Assembly (NCBI RefSeq): GCF_000018425.1
Contig: NC_010424.1
Coordinates: 1,814,501-1,878,500, forward strand
DNA from: Candidatus Desulforudis audaxviator MP104C
GTDB taxonomy: Bacteria; Bacillota; Desulfotomaculia; Desulfotomaculales; Desulforudaceae
Direction of reading: 5' to 3'
Length of the DNA stretch: 64,000 nucleotides
Shown: piece by piece, positions 58,484-64,000 of the stretch
Layout of the letters: every line of letters begins with the position of its first letter
Numbering within the stretch: position 1 is the first letter of the stretch
The notes under the pieces: model-generated
Seen by the model: only the letters and a program-made list of their open reading frames with translations
Database searches by the model: none
What the model was told of the DNA's origin: nothing
Translations under genes and position numbers: made by a program

Positions 58484-59746
58484 ATGATGAGAGTACAAAC
58501 CAATATCGCGGCCCTCAATACCCACCGGAATTTGGGCGTCAACCAGATGATGGCCGGGCGGGCCTTGGAAAAACTGTCCTCGGGCTTCCGGATCAACCGG
58601 GCGGCCGACGATGCCGCCGGGCTGGCCATCTCCGAGCAGATGCGCGGCCAGATCCGGGGTCTCGGCCAGGCCGTCCGCAACGCCCAGGACGGCATCTCGA
58701 TGGTCCAAACGGCCGAGGGCGCACTCCAGGAAATACACACCATCCTGCAGCGCATGCGTGAGTTGGCCGTCCAGGCCGCCAACGACACCCTGGCCGCCTC
58801 CGACCGGGCGCAAATCCAGGGAGAGGTTGACCAGTTGGTGTCCGAAGTGAACCGGATCAGCAACAACACCGAGTTCAATGCCCGGATCCTGCTCGACGGT
58901 TCGCTCTCGGCGGCGACCACGTTACAGGCCACCAGGCTTGAGGGGCCGGTGTTGTGGAGGGCAGCAGTCGGCGGCTTGGCTACGGGTGCCACTGTGCTGA
59001 CCGCTTTGCACGACACCGCCGGCAACCCTCTGGGCATCGCCACCGGTGATGTGATCACCTTCGAGGCCGTCGTAAATGGAGTACATAAGACCGGATCCTT
59101 CACCGTACCAGCAGCAGCCAGCGGGATGGAGCTGCAAGATCTGACCGCCAGGATGAACGCCACCGGTTGGATCACCGGCGCCACCGTATCCGCCGGCAAG
59201 ATCACCTTCCAGGGCCAAAACCAGGGCGAAGTGCACCACATCGCCGGGTTCACCATGAGGGTAGTCGATAGTGCAGGTAACGAAAAGACCACGGCCAGCC
59301 GGTACCTCAACCAGTTCGTGATTACCCAGGTCGCTCAGAACGCCTCGGCCGACGATGCCGCCCGCCTGATGGTCGGCGCCAACGAGGGCCAGTTGATGAC
59401 AGTGAGCATCGCAAAGACCAACGCCACCACCTTGGCCATCCAAGGCATTAGGGTAGATACCCAGCCGCAGGCCAACATCGCCGTCAAGGTCATCGATGAG
59501 GCCCTCGGTACGGTTTCCACGAACCGGGCCCGCCTCGGCGCCGTCCAGAACCGGCTGGAGCACACCATCGCCAACCTGGGGGCCACCGCCGAGAACCTGA
59601 CGGCCGCCGAATCCCGGATCCGCGACGCGGACATGGCCGCCGAGATGATGGAGTTCACCAAGTTCAACATCCTGAGCCAGGCCTCCATCGCCATGCTGGC
59701 ACAGGCCAACCTGCAGCCGCAGGCCGTATTGCAGTTGCTCGCCTAG
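58484..59746 (+). CDS. fliC: Flagellin
   Basis: 420 residues behind AAGGGGGG; the first two codons are both ATG and the second is also possible. The D0/D1 regions are complete: RVQTNIAALNTHRNLGVNQ and AADDAAGLAISEQMRGQIRGL at the N terminus, LSQASIAMLAQANLQPQAVLQLL at the C terminus. The centre (about 145-330) is the variable surface domain, with many Thr and Ser that could carry the Pse-type sugar. Transcription from the sigma-28 promoter and placement after maf suggest glycosylation during filament growth. Confidence 0.96.
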   Translation: MMRVQTNIAALNTHRNLGVNQMMAGRALEKLSSGFRINRAADDAAGLAISEQMRGQIRGLGQAVRNAQDGISMVQTAEGALQEIHTILQRMRELAVQAANDTLAASDRAQIQGEVDQLVSEVNRISNNTEFNARILLDGSLSAATTLQATRLEGPVLWRAAVGGLATGATVLTALHDTAGNPLGIATGDVITFEAVVNGVHKTGSFTVPAAASGMELQDLTARMNATGWITGATVSAGKITFQGQNQGEVHHIAGFTMRVVDSAGNEKTTASRYLNQFVITQVAQNASADDAARLMVGANEGQLMTVSIAKTNATTLAIQGIRVDTQPQANIAVKVIDEALGTVSTNRARLGAVQNRLEHTIANLGATAENLTAAESRIRDADMAAEMMEFTKFNILSQASIAMLAQANLQPQAVLQLLA

Positions 59747-59801
59747 CCGGAGTGAAGAGAGAGGCAAGGTAAGGGCATCGGGGGAATGAAAAAGTGGTCG
59801 A

Positions 59802-59829
59802 GGGAGCCATCCGCGAGGATGGCTCCCGG
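59802..59829 (+). terminator. Stem-loop after flagellin
   Basis: GGGAGCCATCC-GCGA-GGATGGCTCCC, an 11-bp stem with no T run after it. It may end or stabilise the flagellin message rather than act as a classic intrinsic terminator. Confidence 0.55.
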
Positions 59830-59883
59830 TCATGACATAAACGCTGTCTTCGACACCTGTACATCCAGTTCCTGCCGGACAGC

Positions 59884-59910
59884 TAAAGATTTTCGCGCAC
59901 CACCCGATAT
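59884..59910 (+). promoter_or_regulatory. Sigma-28 (FliA/SigD) promoter of flaG-fliD-fliS-fliT
   Basis: TAAA, 15 bases, CCCGATAT: an almost perfect match, 33 bases before flaG. Spacing is identical to the flagellin promoter. Confidence 0.82.
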
Positions 59911-59942
59911 ATTTACTAAGATTCTGTGAGGAGGTACTCCCA

Positions 59943-60314
59943 ATGCGGGTGGAATCGGTAACACCGAGCAGACCCCCGGAAGAGGCGGTGCAGCGCCGGC
60001 AGCAGCCGCCGCGGACCGAGGCACCGGAAAGCGCCCGGCACGAAGCCAAGAACGAAGCCAAAAGGGACGAACCGCGCGCCGTGCAGTCCCTGGAACAGGA
60101 ACTGACCGCCGCGATCGAGCTGGTGAACCGGGTCCTGCAAACCCGGAACCGGAGTTTTGAGTTTTCCGTGCACGAGCCCACCAAGGAGATCATTGTGCGG
60201 GTGATCGATACGAAAAGCAATGAAGTGGTCAAGGAGATCCCGCCGGAAGAGATTCTGGACCTGGTGGCCAAGCTGTGGGAAATGGCGGGGCTTTTTGTGG
60301 ATGAACGCCGCTGA
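59943..60314 (+). CDS. flaG: FlaG-family protein
   Basis: 123 residues behind GAGGAGG. The N-terminal 55 residues are charged and disordered. The C-terminal part LTAAIELVNRVLQTRNRSFEFSVHEPTKEIIVRVIDTKSNEVVKEIPPEEILDLVAKLWEMAGLFVDE is FlaG. It affects filament length and lies between flagellin and the cap gene, as usual. Confidence 0.92.
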   Translation: MRVESVTPSRPPEEAVQRRQQPPRTEAPESARHEAKNEAKRDEPRAVQSLEQELTAAIELVNRVLQTRNRSFEFSVHEPTKEIIVRVIDTKSNEVVKEIPPEEILDLVAKLWEMAGLFVDERR

Positions 60315-60318
60315 AGTA

Positions 60319-60350
60319 GTCGTCGGTCGTCGGTGGTCAGTCGTCGGACC
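60319..60350. repeat. GTCGTCGG-type simple repeat before fliD
   Basis: GTCGTCGGTCGTCGGTGG-TCAGTCGTCGG, of the same style as the units between flhB and flhA. It begins right after the flaG stop. The 150-base gap shows no clear second promoter. Confidence 0.6.
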
Positions 60351-60465
60351 GGCGTAAAATGGGGACTGGCTCGTTTTCCGGCAAGTAACGCCGTTCCACC
60401 TGGCATCATTATCGCTTCGGGAAAGGTGCCTATCTCTATTCTACGGTTCTTAAGGAGGCGGAAGG

Positions 60466-62286
60466 ATGAGTGTCATCCGTATCGGCGGGTTGGCCACGGG
60501 CCTGGACACCTACCAGATGATCCAGGATCTGATGAAGGTGCACCGCAAGCCGGTGGACAGGCTGCGCCAGGAGCGCCAGGTGCTGGAGTGGCGGCGGGAG
60601 GACTACCGCGGTATCAACTCCGCCTTGCTCAACTTCCGCAACGGCACGGTCTTTTCGATGCGCCTCAGTTCCACGTTCCTGGCCAAGACGGTGGCATCGT
60701 CAAACCCCGCGGCGGTGACCGCCACGGCCTCGCCGGGGGCCGCAAAAGCCGATTATGCCGTCACGGTGACCTCCCTGGCCACGACCGCCTACAAGGCCAG
60801 TACCGGCACGGTGTCGGCGAGCGGCGCGGACAAGGTGGATCCGGATGCAACGCTCTGGTCCCAGCGCGCTAAGTTCGGCAGCAATCAGTTTGGGTGGAAC
60901 CTTGCCTCGGTCGCCGGCGAGAACATCGCGGGCACCGGCACGAACTTCTACCAACTGGCGCACGCCTGGATCACCCCAGGCAGCGCGGCGGTGAAAGTGG
61001 TGTACGGGACGGGAGGTGAACAAGTCTACCAGGTTTACTACACCCGCGAGGCCTACAACGCGGGCGTTGAGGCCCACAAGGTTCTGGTCGATACCAACAC
61101 CGGGGCGCTTGAGTTCAACCAGGTCGTGGCCGAAGGGGACACGGTGGTGGCCGGCTACGAGTACAACACCCGCACCTTCGACTTCAGCCTCACCACCTAC
61201 AACCAGAACGGCACGCCCAACAACAGGACTTTCACCGTGGACGCGGTTACGGAAACCCTGAACGGGGTGCTCAACCGCATCTCGGCGGACAGCGCGCTGG
61301 GGCTCGTGGCCTTCTACGAGGGGTCCTCGGACCGGGTGTCCGTATCCACGACCCGTACCGGCGACAACAATGCCGCGGGTGATGAAATCGGGGTGGGGAC
61401 CACCGGGTTCCTGGCCGAGGTGTTGAGACTCGGTACCGCCGTCGAGCAGGGGGGCACCAACGCCCGGATCACGCTCAACGGCCTGGACATCACCCGCCCC
61501 ACCAATGAATTCAGCCTGAACAACGTGCATTTCAGCCTGAAGGCGACAGGCACCGCCACCCTGACTGTCCGCAGCGACACCGCGTTCGTGTTTCAGCATA
61601 TCAGGGGTTTCATTGACGCCTACAACGGTATTCTGGATCTGCTCAACGGCAAATTGCAGGAGGAGCGTTTCCGCGATTACCTCCCGCTCCTGGACGACGA
61701 CCCTGCCCGGGAACGCATGACCGAGAAGCAGATTGATCAGTGGGAGCAGAAGGCCCGCAGCGGCCTGCTGCGCCACGACAGCCTCCTGAGCAGCATCGTC
61801 AACCGGCTGCGGACGGACGTCTTCACCCCGGTTTCCGGCCTCGGCGCTTCGCTGAACCACCTGGTGCACATCGGCATTACGGTCGGCAGCTTCGCCGACC
61901 AGGGCAAGCTGGTGATCGACGAGGCCAAGCTCCGGCGCGCCATCGAGCAGGACCCGGAGGGCGTGGCCCGGCTTTTCAACCAGAGCGGCACCACCAATGA
62001 GGAACAGGGTATCGGGCACCGGCTGTACGGCTACCTGGATACGGCCATCAAGCAGCTCACCGCCCGGGCGGGATCGCCAACCTACGCCTCGTCCTATGAT
62101 CCCAGCTGGTTGGGCCGCCAGATCAGCATGCTCGATGAACGGATGCAGAGGACCGAAGAACGCCTGGAGAAGTTGGAAGACCGCTACTGGAAACAGTTCA
62201 CCGCCCTGGAGCGGGCCATTTCCCGGATGAACGCTCAGAGCATGTGGCTCGCGCAGCAGTTCGGCGGGGGAATGTTCCAGGGGTAG
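60466..62286 (+). CDS. fliD: Flagellar filament cap protein FliD
   Basis: 606 residues behind AAGGAGGCGGAAGG. The N terminus VIRIGGLATGLDTYQMIQDLMKVHRKPVDRLRQERQVLEWRREDYRGINSALLNFRN and the C-terminal FliD_C part (RLRTDVFTPVSGLGASLNHLVHIGITVGSFADQGKLVIDEAKLRRAIEQDPEGVARLF, then the coiled tail ERLEKLEDRYWKQFTALE) are typical. It caps the growing filament and assembles flagellin. A large middle domain (180-400) is variable. Confidence 0.95.
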   Translation: MSVIRIGGLATGLDTYQMIQDLMKVHRKPVDRLRQERQVLEWRREDYRGINSALLNFRNGTVFSMRLSSTFLAKTVASSNPAAVTATASPGAAKADYAVTVTSLATTAYKASTGTVSASGADKVDPDATLWSQRAKFGSNQFGWNLASVAGENIAGTGTNFYQLAHAWITPGSAAVKVVYGTGGEQVYQVYYTREAYNAGVEAHKVLVDTNTGALEFNQVVAEGDTVVAGYEYNTRTFDFSLTTYNQNGTPNNRTFTVDAVTETLNGVLNRISADSALGLVAFYEGSSDRVSVSTTRTGDNNAAGDEIGVGTTGFLAEVLRLGTAVEQGGTNARITLNGLDITRPTNEFSLNNVHFSLKATGTATLTVRSDTAFVFQHIRGFIDAYNGILDLLNGKLQEERFRDYLPLLDDDPARERMTEKQIDQWEQKARSGLLRHDSLLSSIVNRLRTDVFTPVSGLGASLNHLVHIGITVGSFADQGKLVIDEAKLRRAIEQDPEGVARLFNQSGTTNEEQGIGHRLYGYLDTAIKQLTARAGSPTYASSYDPSWLGRQISMLDERMQRTEERLEKLEDRYWKQFTALERAISRMNAQSMWLAQQFGGGMFQG

Positions 62287-62304
62287 ATTTAAGGAGGTAG
62301 TACC

Positions 62305-62709
62305 GTGGCCGTCACCAACCCGTTCGCACATTACCAACAAAACGCTGTTTTGAACGCAGGGCCGGGACAACTGGTACTGATGCTTTTTAACGGCATTCTG
62401 AGGTTCGTCAAACAGGCCGACCTGGCGCTGGAAAACGGAGATCTGCCGCGGGCGCACAACGCCCTGGTAAGGGCCCAGGATATCGTTTCCTATCTGCGGG
62501 AGACGCTGAACACTGACTTCAAAATCGGGCAGGATCTGGATGCGCTCTACGACTACATCTACAACCGGCTCGTCCAGGCCAACCTAAAAAAGGAACGGGA
62601 GATGCTGGCCGAGGTGGACCGGATGGTCCGGGAACTGAAAGAAGCCTGGAGCCAGGCCTTGAAGCCGAGAAGCGCCCCGGAACAGGAGCCCGCGAAACGT
62701 GAAGGATAG
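62305..62709 (+). CDS. fliS: Flagellin export chaperone FliS
   Basis: 134 residues behind AAGGAGG. NPFAHYQQNAVLNAGPGQLVLMLFNGILRFVKQADLALENGD and LYDYIYNRLVQANLKKEREMLAEVDRMVRELKEAW define FliS, which binds the flagellin C terminus to prevent polymerisation in the cytosol. It overlaps the next gene by 11 bases. Confidence 0.95.
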   Translation: MAVTNPFAHYQQNAVLNAGPGQLVLMLFNGILRFVKQADLALENGDLPRAHNALVRAQDIVSYLRETLNTDFKIGQDLDALYDYIYNRLVQANLKKEREMLAEVDRMVRELKEAWSQALKPRSAPEQEPAKREG

Positions 62710-63184
62710 CCCGGGCGTAAAGGGCACAGGGTGCGGCCCGGCGGCCTGGAGCCCGATCGCGGACGAGCAGCTCCAACTCGCGCGGCGGATACTGGAGATC
62801 GTGCGGGAACAACGCGAAGCGATCGCCGGGCTTCCGGAAGAAGAAACCCTGGACCGTTTCATGGCGTTGGCGGGAGAGCGGCAGGAGTGCATGGACCGCT
62901 TCGACCGCCTCCAGGCGGTACGATCGGCCGCAACAGCAGTACAGCCGCCGGGTGACGGGTTGGATGCCGAAGTCCGGCAGGTGTCGGCTGCGATCGAGGC
63001 TCTGTTCCGGGAGGCGGCGGAGATAGACGCGGCCAACCGGCAGCGCCTGGAGGAAAGCCGTGACCTGGTGCGGGAAGAAATCCGGCGGGCGCGGCAGGGC
63101 CGGGATGCTCTCCGGAGCTACGGGCGGCAGGAACTCGGGGGCAGAGGCCTGACCGACGGAGCTTTTGTGGACCGGAAGGAGTAA
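62699..63184 (+). CDS. FliT-like flagellar chaperone
   Basis: 161 residues from GTG inside the end of fliS. All-helical, with ARRILEIVREQREAIAGLPEEETLDRFMALAGERQECMDRFDRL and EIRRARQGRDALRSYG. The place after fliD-fliS, the size and the helical make-up fit FliT, a FliD chaperone, but sequence identity to the family is weak. The first 20 residues (Pro/Gly) look unstructured. Confidence 0.6.
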   Translation: MKDSPGVKGTGCGPAAWSPIADEQLQLARRILEIVREQREAIAGLPEEETLDRFMALAGERQECMDRFDRLQAVRSAATAVQPPGDGLDAEVRQVSAAIEALFREAAEIDAANRQRLEESRDLVREEIRRARQGRDALRSYGRQELGGRGLTDGAFVDRKE

Positions 63185-63229
63185 GAAAGGGTCTGAAATC
63201 AGGAGTCGGTAGAAAGGATTAGCTAAGCT

Positions 63230-63252
63230 GAAAAAGGGGTCAGACCCCTTTT
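63230..63252. terminator. Bidirectional terminator, family 1 palindrome
   Basis: AAAAAGGGGTC-A-GACCCCTTTTT, a perfect 11-bp stem with T runs on both strands, set between two convergent genes. It shares design and most bases with the elements at 14281 and 35029, so a mobile-type repeat appears to serve as the terminator. Confidence 0.8.
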
Positions 63253-63256
63253 TCCT

Positions 63257-63607
63257 TTAGGTTTCGGTGTCGATGACCAGCCCCACCGCGTTGGAGAACT
63301 GCCGCGCCAGGGCGGGAAGTTCCTTGACGTCCACCTCCAGGATGGTCGCGCCGGTCTCCTTGTTCATCATCCGGATCCGGTGGCGCTTCCCTTCGCGGTC
63401 GCGGTTCAGGCGAAAGATGACCTGCTGGTTGAACATCTCGGCCATCCGGTTCAGCCGTTCCACGGCCCGCACCATATCCCGCAGATCGTTCGGGGGCGGG
63501 TTTTGCGCCAGTTCACGGGCCGGGTTCACCCGGTCCGCGCCCTCGATCCGGCGGGCCATCGCGTCGTACTGGGCCAGAGACTGCAGGCCGCCGGCCCCGA
63601 TTTTCAT
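63257..63607 (-). CDS. Second FlaG-like protein
   Basis: 116 residues. The C-terminal 75 residues (AVERLNRMAEMFNQQVIFRLNRDREGKRHRIRMMNKETGATILEVDVKELPALARQF) align in pattern with FlaG, including the E-D/V-P strand and final VIDTE. It is encoded with flgL on the minus strand, so it may belong to the hook-junction group. Its product differs clearly from the FlaG at 59943. Confidence 0.65.
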   Translation of the reverse strand: MKIGAGGLQSLAQYDAMARRIEGADRVNPARELAQNPPPNDLRDMVRAVERLNRMAEMFNQQVIFRLNRDREGKRHRIRMMNKETGATILEVDVKELPALARQFSNAVGLVIDTET

Positions 63608-63668
63608 GGCGGATCACCCCCAATGAGAGTCTTAGAAAGACCGTCCCCAGTCTCCCTGGAGGTGCTTT

Positions 63669-64000
63669 TTAGCGCAGGTAGTTGAGCAGGCTGACGTGCA
63701 TCAGCCGGGCCGCGGTGGACAGGGTGGCCTGGAGCACCAGTTCGTGCCGGTTGATCCGGATCACGGCCTCAGCCACGTCCGTGTCCCCGATCTTGGACAG
63801 CACCTCGGTCAACTGCTCGTTCTGGATCTGGATCTGGGCCTGGAGCTTCTCCAACTGGTAGCCGCGGCTGCCCAGGTCACCGCGGCCCTGCAACAGGGTG
63901 TCGATGTGGCCTTCGAGGACGCCGATCAGGCCCGCCACCCCGCTCTGCTCGCCCGCCATCAGGCGGTCACGCAAGTCGAACAGGGCGTCGAACATGGTGG
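63669..64000 (-). CDS. flgL: 3' end of hook-filament junction protein FlgL (partial)
   Basis: About 110 C-terminal residues are visible; the gene continues past the window edge. GRGDLGSRGYQLEKLQAQIQIQNEQLTEVLSKIGDTDVAEAVIRINRHELVLQATLSTAARLMHVSLLNYL matches the flagellin-like D0/D1 C terminus of FlgL (DTDVAEA, SLLNYL). It joins hook and filament. It lies 61 bases before the second FlaG-like gene. Confidence 0.88.
   Translation of the reverse strand, partial: TMFDALFDLRDRLMAGEQSGVAGLIGVLEGHIDTLLQGRGDLGSRGYQLEKLQAQIQIQNEQLTEVLSKIGDTDVAEAVIRINRHELVLQATLSTAARLMHVSLLNYLR

Overview
The window is a chromosomal segment of about 60 percent GC dominated by one very large motility and chemotaxis locus. 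The gene content (FliY with CheC domains, separate CheC and CheD, a SigD/FliA-type sigma factor followed by a SwrB-like protein, a PilZ protein after flhF-flhG, and a GEMM-I leader) points to an endospore-lineage Firmicute. The closest fit is a high-GC member of the Peptococcaceae / Desulfotomaculum / Candidatus Desulforudis group. That assignment is inferred from gene order and protein style, not from a marker gene.

Left part (1-16.1 kb): mixed regulatory and envelope genes. These are a response regulator with a degenerate GGDEF-like domain, a winged-helix regulator, a radical SAM protein, a patatin-like lipase and a PlsC-like acyltransferase. A 1174-residue PAS/GAF/HD-GYP protein follows, next to a twice-frameshifted receiver gene. 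An IS200/IS605 element (tnpA, tnpB) comes next, then an O-antigen-ligase-like TPR membrane protein and a divergent AarF/UbiB-family kinase-like protein.

Middle part (16.1-45.4 kb): a single minus-strand flagellar/chemotaxis operon. In transcription order it reads flgB-flgC-fliE-fliF-fliG-fliH-fliI-fliJ-fliK-flgD-TIGR02530 gene-flgE-fliL-fliN-fliO-fliP-[IS]-fliQ-fliR-flhB-flhA-flhF-flhG-pilZ-fliA-swrB-like-flgG-cheD-cheR-cheC-cheY-fliM-fliY[IS]. A c-di-GMP (GEMM-I) riboswitch and an intrinsic terminator precede flgB. Two nearly identical 1.8-kb DDE insertion sequences sit in the operon, both opposite to it. One cuts fliY between its CheC domains and its FliN-type domain; the other separates fliP from fliQ.

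Right part (46-64 kb): a fused MntA-HepT-type (nucleotidyltransferase plus HEPN) gene, then a pseudaminic-acid-type nonulosonate cluster (pseC, SpsF/PseF-like, pseI, HAD, ATP-grasp, methyltransferase, SDR, pseG, pseB) with no recognisable PseH. It leads into a Maf flagellin glycosyltransferase and the flagellin gene behind a sigma-28 promoter. A second sigma-28 promoter drives flaG-fliD-fliS-fliT. A convergent FlaG-like gene and the 3' end of flgL close the window. The sugar cluster, Maf and flagellin together imply a glycosylated flagellar filament.

The most unusual feature is a set of short palindromic elements of two sequence families scattered through the window. Six of them lie in frame inside flagellar or glycosylation genes (two in flhF, one each in fliP, fliO, fliF and maf), where they encode extra peptide in linkers or a signal peptide. 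They resemble in principle the protein-inserted palindromic elements known from Rickettsia, and one family shares its stem sequence with the right end of the local IS200/IS605 element.
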